From contig NZ_FOEF01000004.1 in assembly GCF_900110575.1 (NCBI RefSeq), positions 310,001-374,000 on the forward strand: a DNA stretch of 64,000 nt, given 5' to 3'. Shown piece after piece: positions 52,383 through 61,061 of the stretch. The notes under the pieces were generated by a model, which was not told the origin of the DNA, did no database searches, and worked only from the letters and a program-made list of their open reading frames with translations. This DNA is from Amycolatopsis saalfeldensis. GTDB lineage: Bacteria; Actinomycetota; Actinomycetes; Mycobacteriales; Pseudonocardiaceae. The translations under genes and the position numbers were made by a program. How positions within the stretch are numbered: the first letter of the stretch is position 1; every line of letters starts with the position of its first letter.

Positions 52383-52550
52383 TCAGCCGGCGGCGGCGCC
52401 CCAGGTGTCGGTGGTGATCGGCTGGGGATTGGCGCGCAGCCGCCCGTGCTGGTCGTAAGGCAGGCTCAGGGAGACGACCTTGCCGTCGCGGACCAGCGCG
52501 GCCGCGGCGCGAACCTGTTCGGGGCCAACGAGATTCAGCGCGCCGGTCAT
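52383..52550 (-). pseudogene. Truncated cyclase-family gene
   Basis: 55 codons from the ATG at 52550, which overlaps the hydrolase stop as ATGA. The text ALNLVGPEQVRAAAALVRDG, then KVVSLSLPYDQHG, is the N-terminus of cyclase/kynurenine-formamidase-like proteins (compare the intact gene at 34176, which has GTLNYITDANRRAAAALVRH). It stops after about 55 residues with TGA, and the metal-binding HxDxxxH part is absent. The remainder, about 240 residues, has been deleted. The overlap shows it was once the coupled second gene of the hydrolase operon. Confidence 0.7.
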
Positions 52551-53608
52551 CGCACCACGCCGGTGAGGGCCTGCTTGAGCCAGCCGGCGACGGTGGCCAT
52601 GGCCTGCGGCAGTTTGGACGCCGCGCAGTGCCCGGTGTCCGGGATGAGCTCGACCGTGGTGTCCCGGCGGCCCTCGAACACAAGCGTGTCGTGCTGCGGC
52701 ACGTGGACGTCGTCGGCGCCGTTGATCACCAGCATGGGGGCGTTGACGTCCTGGTCGAGCAGCGGGCGCAGCGAGAAGCCCCGGCGGCGCTCGGCCAGTT
52801 CCTCCAGAGTGGGCTCCTGCTCGAAGCCCATGGCGTTGCCGACGATCCCGGCCATGCCGAAGTGGCTCGGCGGCCCGCCGGTGAAGGCGGCTTCGACCGG
52901 CCCGCCGAGCACCACGGCGGCGTCGACCTCGCCGGCCAGCCCGGACCGGGCCGAGTAGTACCCGCCCATCGAGATGCCGAAGTGCGCGACCACGCCGTTG
53001 CCCAGGGTCCGGGCGTGGGCGATCAGGCCGCGGACGATCTCCGCGCCGCCGTCGGCGGTCATCGGCACCGCGGATTCGCCGGTGCCCGCGATGTCGAAGG
53101 CCGGCACCCGCACGCCGAGCTGCTTCGCGACCGTCACGAAGGCCACATGCATGTCCATCTTCCAGCTGTCCACGCCGCCGCTGGCGAGCACGACCGGGGC
53201 GTCGGACGGCAGGCCTTCCGGCGCGAACAGGTGCACCGGCACCTGCGTCGTCCCACCCTGGAACGGCAGCTCGAGCACCTCACGCCGGAAGTCCACGCCG
53301 AACTGCGGGACGGCGAGCAGGTACTGCTCGAGCTGGCCGGCCAGTGCGGCGCGCTTGGCCTCGTCGGCCAGGGTGGGGAACTTGGCCCAGCCGTAGGCCA
53401 GCGCGGCCTGCTGGTGCGAGCCGGCTCCGGCGTAGGCCCGGGCGAGTTCCGACCACTCGTGCACCCAGCCGCCCGGGGCGTCCGGCCACATGTCGGTGAC
53501 CGCGGCGCGCACGGCGTCGACGTCCGCCACGGGCAGACCGGTGTTGATCATCTGCGGGTACCGCTCGCCGAACAGCTCGGCCGCGTCCAGCGGCCACTGA
53601 TAGGACAT
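52547..53608 (-). CDS. Alpha/beta hydrolase (FrsA/DUF1100-like)
   Basis: 353 aa from the ATG at 53608 behind AAGAAGG. It has a helical N-terminal cap (WVHEWSELARAYAGAGSHQQ, ALAYGWAKFPTLADEAKRAA) followed by the alpha/beta core. The nucleophile elbow is HFGISMGGYYSARS (G-x-S-x-G), an acidic residue is in VINGADDVHVP, and the catalytic His in PDTGHCAASK. The cap plus core is the arrangement of 2,6-dihydroxypseudooxynicotine-hydrolase and FrsA-like enzymes that cleave C-C or ester bonds. It diverges from a TetR gene with a shared inverted repeat. It was once coupled to a cyclase gene, now truncated. Confidence 0.92.
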   Translation of the reverse strand: MSYQWPLDAAELFGERYPQMINTGLPVADVDAVRAAVTDMWPDAPGGWVHEWSELARAYAGAGSHQQAALAYGWAKFPTLADEAKRAALAGQLEQYLLAVPQFGVDFRREVLELPFQGGTTQVPVHLFAPEGLPSDAPVVLASGGVDSWKMDMHVAFVTVAKQLGVRVPAFDIAGTGESAVPMTADGGAEIVRGLIAHARTLGNGVVAHFGISMGGYYSARSGLAGEVDAAVVLGGPVEAAFTGGPPSHFGMAGIVGNAMGFEQEPTLEELAERRRGFSLRPLLDQDVNAPMLVINGADDVHVPQHDTLVFEGRRDTTVELIPDTGHCAASKLPQAMATVAGWLKQALTGVVR

Positions 53609-53634
53609 GACGACCTTCTTCCGCGGCCCGGCCG

Positions 53635-53703
53635 CTAACGCAGTTCTATTGCTTTAGCGGACCGTACCTCCGCCTGAGGGCAAACGCAACATGTGTGCGT
53701 TAG
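53635..53703. promoter_or_regulatory. Divergent regulatory region with CTAACGCA / TGCGTTAG pair
   Basis: CTAACGCA (53635-53642) and its exact reverse complement TGCGTTAG (53696-53703) flank the promoter region between the hydrolase (start 53608) and TetR (start 53713) genes. They are placed symmetrically and probably bind the TetR product. Confidence 0.5.
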
Positions 53704-53712
53704 AGTGCACCG

Positions 53713-54309
53713 GTGAGTCAGAACGAGATGCGGAGCCCGGTGGCCCGCCGCTCCGGCGGCCGATCGGCGCGGGTCCGGGCCGACGTCCTGGCGGCCACCC
53801 TGGAGGCCCTGGCCGAACACGGCACCGGCGCGCTGACGGTGAGCGAGGTCGCCCGGCGCTCGGGCGTCCACGCCACGTCGATCCAGCGGCGGTGGGGCAC
53901 GCTGCAGAACCTGATCCTCGACGCGTTGCTGAGCTACAGCCAGGAACAGCTGCCGACCCCCGACACCGGAAACCTCCGTGACGACCTGATCGCGCTGGCC
54001 CGGCTGATCGCGTCCTATTTGGACACACCGCTCGGCGTCGCGCTGGCCGAGGCGATGGTCGCGGCCGACGACGACCCCACCCTCGCCGACAGCCGCGCCC
54101 AGTTCTGGCAAGGCCGCTACGAGGCCACCCGCATCGTCGTCCGCCGCGCCGCCGACCGTCACGAGCTGGCCGCGGACGCCGATCATCAGCTGGCTCTCGA
54201 ACTTTTGGTGGCACCGCTGCACTTCCGGGCGCTGCTGACCCGGCAGCCGATCGACGAGGGCTGGATCGAGCGGATGGTCGACGTGCTCCTGCGGGGATTG
54301 GCCCGATGA
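53713..54309 (+). CDS. TetR-family transcriptional regulator
   Basis: 198 aa from the GTG at 53713. HTH: VLAATLEALAEHGTGALTVS, EVARRSGVHATSIQRRWGTL. The C-terminal domain is TetR_C_11-like (NLRDDLIALARLIASYLDTP, then a final WIERMVDVLLRGLAR). The recognition helix VHATSIQRRW is less standard than the common GxxxxxLYxxF. It diverges from the alpha/beta hydrolase gene, its likely target. Confidence 0.9.
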   Translation: MSQNEMRSPVARRSGGRSARVRADVLAATLEALAEHGTGALTVSEVARRSGVHATSIQRRWGTLQNLILDALLSYSQEQLPTPDTGNLRDDLIALARLIASYLDTPLGVALAEAMVAADDDPTLADSRAQFWQGRYEATRIVVRRAADRHELAADADHQLALELLVAPLHFRALLTRQPIDEGWIERMVDVLLRGLAR

Positions 54310-54321
54310 AGGCAAAAGCGG

Positions 54322-54338
54322 CCGGGTGCGTAGCCCGG
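54322..54338. terminator. Hairpin between convergent TetR and GH3 genes
   Basis: CCGGG, seven bases, CCCGG, placed in the 31-bp gap between two converging stop codons. It could serve both directions. The stem is short. Confidence 0.3.
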
Positions 54339-54340
54339 TC

Positions 54341-56641
54341 TCAGCCGGGCAGTTGCGTGACGGTGACGGGAGTGTCCAGGACCCGGTCGTGGCCGGCTTC
54401 GCGGACTGGGCCGGTGAGGTCGAACGAGCCGGTGCACGGCAGGTCCGCGGACGAGCGGCCGACGAGCACCTCGATGGTTCCGGGTTCGACGATCCGGCGG
54501 AGGTCGAGACCGGTGAAGGCGGTGCGGTCGGCGTGCAGGGTGAACGTGACCCGCGCCCGGCGCCCGGGGTCGAGCGGGACCCGGGCGAACCCGGCCAGCT
54601 CCAGGACCGGGCGGGTGACCTGGGCCTGGACGTCGTGCAGGTAGAGCTGCACGGTCTCCTCGCCGGCGCGCCCGCCGGTGTTGTGCACGGTGACCGAAAT
54701 GGACAGCCGGCCGTCGGTCGGGATCTCGCTCGCGCTCAGGTCGAGGCCGGCGTAATCGAAGCTCGTGTAGGACAGGCCGTGGCCGAAGGGGAACAGCGGC
54801 GTCGGGTCGAGGTTGCTGATGCCTTCGCTGTACCGGCCGAGCGGCGGGCTCAGGTAGGTGCCCGGCGAACCCCCGTGCTGCCGGGGGATCTGCACCGGCA
54901 GGCGCCCGGACGGGGTGATCCGTCCACTGAGGACACCGGCCAGGGCGCCGCCACCCTCTTCGCCGGGCATGAACGCCTGGACCAGGGCCGCGGCCCGGGC
55001 GGCGTAACGGCCGAGTGCGTACGGGCGGCCGGAGACGACCACGATCACCACCGGGGTGCCGGTGGCGAGCAGGACTTCGAGCAGTTCGTCCTGCAGGCCG
55101 GGCAGGCGCAGGTCGGGCGCGTCGCAGCCTTCGCCGGACGTGCCCTGGCCGAACAGGCCCGCGCGGTCTCCGACGACGGCGATGCACACCTCGGCGTCAG
55201 CGGCCGCGGCGGCCGCGGCGGCGAACCCGGAGCGGTCCTCCTCGCGGACGGGGCAGCCCTGCTGTGCGCGCACCTCGGCGCCGGCGAGTTCCTGGCGCAG
55301 GGACTCCACAAAGGACGGTGCGATCACCCCGATGCCGATTTCCGGGTGCCGGGGCAGGACGTGATTGGGATACGAGTAGCAGCCCATGAACGCCAGCGGG
55401 TCGTCGGCGCAGGGGCCGACGACCGCGAGCTTCCGCGCGGCCAGGGGAAGCACCCCGTCGTTGGCGAGCAGCACCACTGACTTCTCGGCGACTTCCCGGG
55501 CGATGGCCCGGTTTCGCGGCGAATCGAGGTCGATCGGGGCCGCGTCCGGGGTCCAGCCCGGGTCGAGCAGCCCGAGTTCCGCCTTCTGCCGCAGCAGCCG
55601 CCGCGCGGCGCGGTCGACGAGGTGCTCGGGCACCTCCCCGGCGCGCACGAGCCCGGCGAGTTCCTTGCCGTAACACAGGCTGTCGGGCAGTTCGACGTCG
55701 ATGCCCGCGGCCAGCGCCAGCGCTCCGGCCGCACCGGCGCTGTCGGCCACGTGGTGCATGCTCTTGAGGAAGGCGATGGCCCAGTAGTCGGACACGACAA
55801 CCCCGTCGAAGCCCCATTCGTCACGGAGGATGCCGGTCAGCAGCTGCTCGCTCGCGGCCGCGGGGACCCCGTCGAGGCCGACGTAGGCGTTCATCACCGA
55901 GCGGGCCCCGCCGTCCCGGATCGCCCGCTCGAACGGCGGCAGGATGACGTCGCGCAGCTCGCGTGGCCCGATGGACACCGGCGCGTGGTTGCGTGCGCCG
56001 CGTGAGGCGGAGTACCCGGCGAAATGCTTCAGCGTCGCGATGATGCCGGTCTTCTCGAGACCGCGGACGTAGGCGGTGCCGAGCGTGCCGACCAGATACG
56101 GGTCCTCGCCGAGGGTTTCCTCGACGCGGCCCCAGCGGTAGTCGCGCACGACGTCGAGGACCGGGGAAAGTCCTTGGTGGACACCGACCGCGCGCAGGTC
56201 TCCGGCGATGGCGGCGGCCATGCGCTCGACCAGGCCGGGGTCGAAGGTCGCGGCCCAGGCCAGCGCGGTCGGGTAGACGGTCGCGCCGAGGGTGGTGAAC
56301 CCGGTCAGGCACTCCTCGTGCACGATCGCGGGAATGCCGAGCCGGGTCTCGGTGACGATTTCCCGTTGCAGGGCACCAAGCCTGGCCACCCCGTCGGCGG
56401 CGCTGACCGGCGCGGTGCCGAAGACCCGGGTGAGGTGCCCGATGCCGTCGGCGCGCACCTGCTCGAACGGGACCCCGCCGCGGGCGAACACGTCCTGCAT
56501 CGGGGCGACGTTCCCGCTGACCTCCGGGTTGCCCGGCCACGCGCTGCCGAGCTGGGCGAGTTTCTCGTCGAGGGTCAGCTCCGCCAGCAGCGCGTCCGCG
56601 CGTTCGCCGGGGGACAGGGCGGGGTCAAGCCAGCGGCTCAT
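54341..56641 (-). CDS. Glycoside hydrolase family 3 (beta-glucosidase/beta-xylosidase type)
   Basis: 766 aa from the ATG at 56641, overlapping the LacI stop as ATGA. The N-terminal GH3 barrel has LGIPAIVHEECLTGFTTLGA, TVYPTALAWAATFDPGLVER, LKHFAGYSASRGARNHAPVS and the nucleophile Asp in GVVVSDYWAIAF. The second domain has GTSGEGCDAPDLRLPG with the likely acid/base Glu. A C-terminal fibronectin-III-like domain follows (PTPLFPFGHGLSYTSFDYAG, GEETVQLYLHD). No signal peptide, so it acts inside on imported oligosaccharides, consistent with the divergent ABC importer. The HEECLTGF loop favours xylo- or related oligosaccharides over cellobiose (inference). Confidence 0.95.
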   Translation of the reverse strand: MSRWLDPALSPGERADALLAELTLDEKLAQLGSAWPGNPEVSGNVAPMQDVFARGGVPFEQVRADGIGHLTRVFGTAPVSAADGVARLGALQREIVTETRLGIPAIVHEECLTGFTTLGATVYPTALAWAATFDPGLVERMAAAIAGDLRAVGVHQGLSPVLDVVRDYRWGRVEETLGEDPYLVGTLGTAYVRGLEKTGIIATLKHFAGYSASRGARNHAPVSIGPRELRDVILPPFERAIRDGGARSVMNAYVGLDGVPAAASEQLLTGILRDEWGFDGVVVSDYWAIAFLKSMHHVADSAGAAGALALAAGIDVELPDSLCYGKELAGLVRAGEVPEHLVDRAARRLLRQKAELGLLDPGWTPDAAPIDLDSPRNRAIAREVAEKSVVLLANDGVLPLAARKLAVVGPCADDPLAFMGCYSYPNHVLPRHPEIGIGVIAPSFVESLRQELAGAEVRAQQGCPVREEDRSGFAAAAAAAADAEVCIAVVGDRAGLFGQGTSGEGCDAPDLRLPGLQDELLEVLLATGTPVVIVVVSGRPYALGRYAARAAALVQAFMPGEEGGGALAGVLSGRITPSGRLPVQIPRQHGGSPGTYLSPPLGRYSEGISNLDPTPLFPFGHGLSYTSFDYAGLDLSASEIPTDGRLSISVTVHNTGGRAGEETVQLYLHDVQAQVTRPVLELAGFARVPLDPGRRARVTFTLHADRTAFTGLDLRRIVEPGTIEVLVGRSSADLPCTGSFDLTGPVREAGHDRVLDTPVTVTQLPG

Positions 56642-57687
56642 CGTGCTCCTTCGTCCGGTGCGGGGCCGGTCGACTCGCGGACGACGAGCTGCGTGGCGAG
56701 TTCGACGTGGTGTGAATCGAGGGTGTCGCCGGTGATCAGCTTGAGCAGGGTGCGCACGGCGACGCGGCCCATGTCCTGCAGCGGCTGGCGGATCACGGTC
56801 AACGGGGGAGTGGCGAGGCGGGCGAGCATGGTGTCGTCGAACCCGATCACGCTCAGGTCCTGCGGGACGCGCAGGCCGCGGCGGCGGGCGGCCTCCAGCA
56901 CCCCGAGCGCGGTCGCGTCGCTGGCCGCGAACACCGCGGTCGGCGGGGCCGCCAGTGCCAGCAGGCGGTCGCCGATGTCGAGCCCGTCCGGATGGCCGAA
57001 CTTGCCGTGGCGCACCAGTTCCGGGTCGAACGCGACGCCGGCGTTCTCGAGCGCGGCCCGGTAGCCGTGCAGCCGGGCCTGGCTGCAGGAGGCCCCGGGC
57101 GGGCCGCCGGCGAACGCGATCCGCCGGTGCCCCAGCCGGAGCAGGTGCTCGGTGGCGGTGATGCCGCCGGACCAGTTCGTCGCGCCGACGCTGGTCACCT
57201 CGGCCCGGGGCAGGTTCAGCGGGTCGATCACGACCAGCGGCAGCCCGGCGTTCTCGAAGCTCTCGACCTGCCGGAGGGACAGCTCGGAGGTGACCACGAT
57301 CAGCCCGGACCGGTCGTTGCTCTTGAGCCGCTGGGCCCAGTGGTTCTCCGCGGTCAGCGGGCCGGCGGACTCGGCGGCGGGCATCCGGCCCACGACCACG
57401 TCGATGCCGAACTCGGCGGTCGCGTCGGTCACGCCGCGCAGCACCTCGAGCGCGTACGGGCTGACCAGGTCGTCGAACACGATGTCGACCAGCGGGGAGG
57501 GCGTGATCGTCCGGCGCCCGTTCTGCGGCACGTAGGCCAGGTCCCGCAGCGCCGCTTCCACCTGAGCCCGGGTGTCCGCGGCCACGTCCGCCCTCCCGTT
57601 GAGGACCTTGGAAACGGTCGGCAGCGAGACGCCGGCGGCCTCGGCGACCGTGGCGAGTGTGGCGCGCTTCCGGGGTCCGGCGGGCAT
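56638..57687 (-). CDS. LacI-family regulator of the GH3/ABC locus
   Basis: 349 aa. The ATG at 57687 follows TAGGAGAA; the upstream frame extension is not natural. HTH: ATLATVAEAAGVSLPTVSKV, hinge region ending YVPQNGRRTI. The sensor domain is Peripla_BP_3-like: VDIVFDDLVSPYALEVLRGV, AFAGGPPGASCSQARLHGYR, FAASDATALGVLEAARRRGL and VIGFDDTMLARLATPPLTVI. It is translationally coupled to the GH3 gene. Two copies of a 14-bp site (57701-57714 and 57800-57813) lie in the divergent promoter, so it most likely represses itself, GH3 and the ABC importer until an oligosaccharide binds. Confidence 0.95.
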   Translation of the reverse strand: MPAGPRKRATLATVAEAAGVSLPTVSKVLNGRADVAADTRAQVEAALRDLAYVPQNGRRTITPSPLVDIVFDDLVSPYALEVLRGVTDATAEFGIDVVVGRMPAAESAGPLTAENHWAQRLKSNDRSGLIVVTSELSLRQVESFENAGLPLVVIDPLNLPRAEVTSVGATNWSGGITATEHLLRLGHRRIAFAGGPPGASCSQARLHGYRAALENAGVAFDPELVRHGKFGHPDGLDIGDRLLALAAPPTAVFAASDATALGVLEAARRRGLRVPQDLSVIGFDDTMLARLATPPLTVIRQPLQDMGRVAVRTLLKLITGDTLDSHHVELATQLVVRESTGPAPDEGAR

Positions 57688-57700
57688 CGGTGTTCTCCTA

Positions 57701-57714
57701 TCGAAAAGTTTCGA
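57701..57714. promoter_or_regulatory. LacI operator (GH3 side)
   Basis: TCGAAAAGTTTCGA, 13 bp upstream of the LacI ATG. Its exact reverse complement occurs at 57800-57813. Confidence 0.8.
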
Positions 57715-57749
57715 GAGCAATACGTCCCTGTGGAGGGCCAAAGTATCAC

Positions 57750-57778
57750 TTGACGACGGAGAATTTCTAGTTTAGGTT
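57750..57778 (+). promoter_or_regulatory. Promoter of the ABC importer operon
   Basis: TTGACG (57750-57755), 17 bases, TAGGTT (57773-57778). The operator copy at 57800-57813 lies just downstream of the expected start. Confidence 0.6.
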
Positions 57779-57799
57779 TCGGCCCACCCCAGAGTGTTT

Positions 57800-57813
57800 T
57801 CGAAACTTTTCGA
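57800..57813. promoter_or_regulatory. LacI operator (ABC side)
   Basis: TCGAAACTTTTCGA, exact reverse complement of the site at 57701, 36 bp before the ABC substrate-binding protein ATG. Confidence 0.82.
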
Positions 57814-57849
57814 ACCCCGTTTCGGACCCTTCGATGAGGAAGGTGCACC

Positions 57850-59142
57850 ATGACACCGGGCACACGCCGGACCACGCGCATCGCGGCCGGGCTGGCGGCA
57901 CTGCTGATCTTCACCACCGCTTGCGGCACCAGCGGCCCTTCGGGCGCGAGCGGCGGCAAGCCGACCGCCTGGGCCCTGACCGGCGGCGACGAACAGGTCT
58001 TCCGCACCTCGTTCGCCGGCGCCGGGATCGACGGCCAGTTCTTCGGCAATGACGCGTACAAACAGAAGATCCGCTCCGCCGTCGGCGCGGGCCAGGCCCC
58101 GACCCTGGTGTTCAGCTGGGGCAACGGCGGTCTGCTCAAGTCCTGGGTCGACGCCGGCAAGATCATGGACCTGACCCCCGAGGTGGCGAAGAACCCGGCG
58201 CTCACCGGGCGCTTCCTGCCGGCCGTGGCGAAGTCCGGGGTCATCGACGGCAGGACCTACGCCGTGCCGAACAACAGCATGCAGCCGGTTTTCCTGTACT
58301 ACAACAAGGATCTCTTCGCCCGGGTCGGCGCGCAGCCGCCGAAGACGTGGGACGAGCTGATGGCGGTGATCCCGAAGTTCACCGCGGCCGGGATCGCGCC
58401 GTTCTCGCTCGGCGGGCAGAGCAAGTGGCCGCAGCTGATGTGGGAGGAGTACCTGGTCGACCGGATCGGCGGGCCCGGGGTCTTCGGCGCGGTCGCGGCG
58501 AACAAGCCGGGCGCCTGGTCCGATCCGGCGATCCTGGCGGCGAACCGGAAGATCCAGCAGCTCGTGGACGCCGGCGGGTTCGTCAAGGGCTTCAGCTCGA
58601 TCAGCACCGACAGCAACGCCGACACCGCCCTGCTCTACACCGGCAAGGCCGCGATGTACCTGATGGGCTCGTGGGCCTTCCCGACGATCAAGCAGGCCGA
58701 TCCGGACTTCGCCGCGAAGCAGCTCGGCTACACCACTTTCCCGGTCGTCGCGGACGGAAAGGGGAACCCGGCGGACATCGTCGGCAATCCCGCGAACTAC
58801 TGGTCCGTTTCGGCCGGGGCTTCGGACGCGCAGAAGCAGGCGGCGGTCCAGTACCTGCGTGACGGTGTCATGAGCGACACGTATGTCGACGCCCTCCTGG
58901 CGGGCGGGTCGGTGCCGCCGGTCAACGGGATCGAGGCGAAGCTGGCCAAGGCCCAGGACCCGCAGTATCTGTCCTATGTGTACGGTCTGGCGCGCGACGC
59001 GCCGAACTTCCAGCTCTCCTGGGACCAGGCCGTGTCCTCCGGCCAGGCCGACGCGCTGCTGAACAATCTCGACCAGGTGTTCCTCAAGCAGATCACGCCC
59101 GAGCAGTTCTCGGCGAACATGAACGCGACGATCGGGAAATGA
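57850..59142 (+). CDS. ABC oligosaccharide importer, substrate-binding lipoprotein
   Basis: 430 aa from the ATG at 57850 behind GAGGAAGG. Lipoprotein signal IAAGLAALLIFTTAC with C25 as the lipid site. The mature part is a family 1 solute-binding protein: FFGNDAYKQKIRSAVGAGQA, PTLVFSWGNGGLLKSWVDAG, YAVPNNSMQPVFLYYNKDLF and LYTGKAAMYLMGSWAFPTIK. Trp- and Tyr-rich, as in binders of beta-linked oligosaccharides. It diverges from the LacI-GH3 operon, so it probably captures the substrate of that GH3 enzyme. Confidence 0.94.
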   Translation: MTPGTRRTTRIAAGLAALLIFTTACGTSGPSGASGGKPTAWALTGGDEQVFRTSFAGAGIDGQFFGNDAYKQKIRSAVGAGQAPTLVFSWGNGGLLKSWVDAGKIMDLTPEVAKNPALTGRFLPAVAKSGVIDGRTYAVPNNSMQPVFLYYNKDLFARVGAQPPKTWDELMAVIPKFTAAGIAPFSLGGQSKWPQLMWEEYLVDRIGGPGVFGAVAANKPGAWSDPAILAANRKIQQLVDAGGFVKGFSSISTDSNADTALLYTGKAAMYLMGSWAFPTIKQADPDFAAKQLGYTTFPVVADGKGNPADIVGNPANYWSVSAGASDAQKQAAVQYLRDGVMSDTYVDALLAGGSVPPVNGIEAKLAKAQDPQYLSYVYGLARDAPNFQLSWDQAVSSGQADALLNNLDQVFLKQITPEQFSANMNATIGK

Positions 59143-60065
59143 CCCGGTCCCTCGTCCGGGAGCGGACCGCCGTGCGGAATGGACCTCGCACGGCGGCCCG
59201 CGGCGCCGCGCCGCACCCGGTGATGATCGCGCCCGCGCTGCTGTTCTTCGCGATCTTCGCGCTGCTCCCGCTCGGGGGAGTGGTGGTGCTGAGCCTGATG
59301 AAGTGGGACGGCATCGCCGACCCCGCCTGGACCGGGCTGGGCAACTGGGCCGCCGCGCTGTCCGACCCGGCCACCTATCACGCGATCGGCCTGAGCGTCC
59401 GGGTGATGGTGGTCAGCTGGCTGTTCCAGACGCCGGTTTCGCTGCTGCTGGGCGTGCTGACCGCGGGCCGCGGCCGGTACCGCGCGGTGCTGGGCGTGCT
59501 GTACTTCCTGCCGCTGCTGCTGTCCTCGGCCGCGATCGCCATCGCGTTCAAAGCCCTGCTGGACCCGAACTTCGGGCTGAGCCGCGCGTTCGGCGTCGCC
59601 GCGCTCGCCCAGGACTGGCTCGGCGACCCGACGCTGGCGCTGTACGTGGTGATCTTCGTGATCGGCTGGCAGTTCATGCCGTTCCACACGCTGCTGTACC
59701 AGGCGGGCGTCCGGCAGATCCCGGCGCAGCTCTACGAAGCCGCCCAGCTCGACGGCGCCGGCCCGGTGCGGCAGTTCTTCCACATCACCCTGCCCCAGCT
59801 GCGCTACACCATCCTCACCTCCTCGACCCTGATGCTGGTGGGCTCGCTGACCTACTTCGACCTGGTCTTCGTGCTGACCGGCGGCGGCCCCGGTGACGCG
59901 ACGCGGTTCCTGCCGCTCGACATGTACCTCAACGGTTTCTCGAACAACGACATGGGCCGCGCGAGCACCCTGGCCGTGCTGCTGGTGGTCGCCGGCCTGG
60001 CGCTTTCGCTCGGCCTCGCCCGGTTCGCCCGCTTCTCGCGCGGCAGCCAGCAGGAGGGTGCATGA
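59139..60065 (+). CDS. ABC oligosaccharide importer, permease 1 (MalF type)
   Basis: 308 aa from the ATG at 59139 (ATGA overlap with the binding-protein stop). Six membrane helices: MIAPALLFFAIFALLPLGGV and onwards to STLAVLLVVAGLALSLGLAR. The coupling loop EAAQLDGAGPVRQFFHITLP is the EAA motif that docks the ATPase. MalF/UgpA-like; forms a heterodimer with the next product. Confidence 0.95.
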   Translation: MTRSLVRERTAVRNGPRTAARGAAPHPVMIAPALLFFAIFALLPLGGVVVLSLMKWDGIADPAWTGLGNWAAALSDPATYHAIGLSVRVMVVSWLFQTPVSLLLGVLTAGRGRYRAVLGVLYFLPLLLSSAAIAIAFKALLDPNFGLSRAFGVAALAQDWLGDPTLALYVVIFVIGWQFMPFHTLLYQAGVRQIPAQLYEAAQLDGAGPVRQFFHITLPQLRYTILTSSTLMLVGSLTYFDLVFVLTGGGPGDATRFLPLDMYLNGFSNNDMGRASTLAVLLVVAGLALSLGLARFARFSRGSQQEGA

Positions 60066-60883
60066 TGCGGGCCCGCCCCAACGTCGCCGGCGGCCTCGGC
60101 GGTTTCGTGTGGCTGCTCATCGTGCTCGTGCCGGTGTACTACATCGTCGTGACGAGCCTGCGCGGGCAGCGCGGCTTCTTCGACGCGAACCCGCTGGCGC
60201 CGCCCGCCGACCCCACCCTCGAGAACTACCGGCTGGTGCTGGGCAACGACTTCCTGCGCTACCTGGTCAACAGCCTGACCGTCACGGCGGGCACGGTGGT
60301 GCTCACGGTCGCGGTTTCGCTCATGGCGGCCTACTACGTGGTGCGGGGCCGCACGCGCCTGGCCGGCTTCGGCTACACCGCGTTCCTTTTAGGACTGGCG
60401 ATCCCGCTGCAGGCGACGATCATCCCGATCTACTACCTGATCACCCGCGCCCACCTCTACGACACGCTGCTCGCCATCATCCTGCCGTCGGTGGCCTTCG
60501 CGATCCCGCTGTCGGTGGTGATCCTGGCCAACTTCCTGCGCGACGTGCCGAACGAGCTGTTCGAGTCGATGCGCGTCGACGGCGCCGGGCACTGGCGGAT
60601 GCTCTGGAGCCTGGTGCTGCCCATGGTCAAGCCGGCGATGGTCACCGTCGCGGTGTACGACGGGCTGAACGTGTGGAACGGCTTCCTGTTCCCGCTGATC
60701 CTGACCCAGAGCGCGGACCAGCGGGTGCTGCCGATGGCGTTGTGGGCGTTCCAGGGCCAGTTCCGGGTCAACATCCCCGCGGTGCTGGCCGCGGTCGTCC
60801 TGTCCACGTTGCCGGTGCTGGCCCTGTACATCCTCGGACGCCGTTACCTCGTCACCGGCCTCACCGCGGGGTTCGGCAAGTGA
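60062..60883 (+). CDS. ABC oligosaccharide importer, permease 2 (MalG type)
   Basis: 273 aa from the ATG at 60062, again an ATGA overlap. Six helices, EAA-like motif ESMRVDGAGHWRMLWSLVLP, and the typical end GFGK. MalG/LacG-like. The operon ends here without an ATPase gene, as in actinomycete importers energised by a shared MsiK-type ATPase encoded elsewhere. Confidence 0.95.
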   Translation: MMRARPNVAGGLGGFVWLLIVLVPVYYIVVTSLRGQRGFFDANPLAPPADPTLENYRLVLGNDFLRYLVNSLTVTAGTVVLTVAVSLMAAYYVVRGRTRLAGFGYTAFLLGLAIPLQATIIPIYYLITRAHLYDTLLAIILPSVAFAIPLSVVILANFLRDVPNELFESMRVDGAGHWRMLWSLVLPMVKPAMVTVAVYDGLNVWNGFLFPLILTQSADQRVLPMALWAFQGQFRVNIPAVLAAVVLSTLPVLALYILGRRYLVTGLTAGFGK

Positions 60884-61061
60884 CGGGCCTCAGCCGGGGC
60901 AGGAGCACCCGGCGCAGCGCGACGGCCACCTCCAGGATTCCCTCGCTCGCGAGGAGGTCGACGTGCCGGTAGCGCATGGCGTGCACGATCCGCAGCCGCA
61001 CCCAACGATCGCATATTGTGCTACCGTTCGCAGAGTATGAGAACGATCCTGGGGGGTAGCG

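Noticed and set aside
52137..52958. 273-codon plus-strand frame across the aldo/keto reductase start and hydrolase
   Set aside because: Ser/Ala/Pro-rich antisense noise spanning two unrelated minus-strand genes.
60861..61001. Short minus-strand frame (text RYRHVDLLASEGILEVAVAL) overlapping the end of the permease gene
   Set aside because: Protein-like for about 30 residues and perhaps a regulator remnant, but too short, overlapping a real gene, and with no recognised family.
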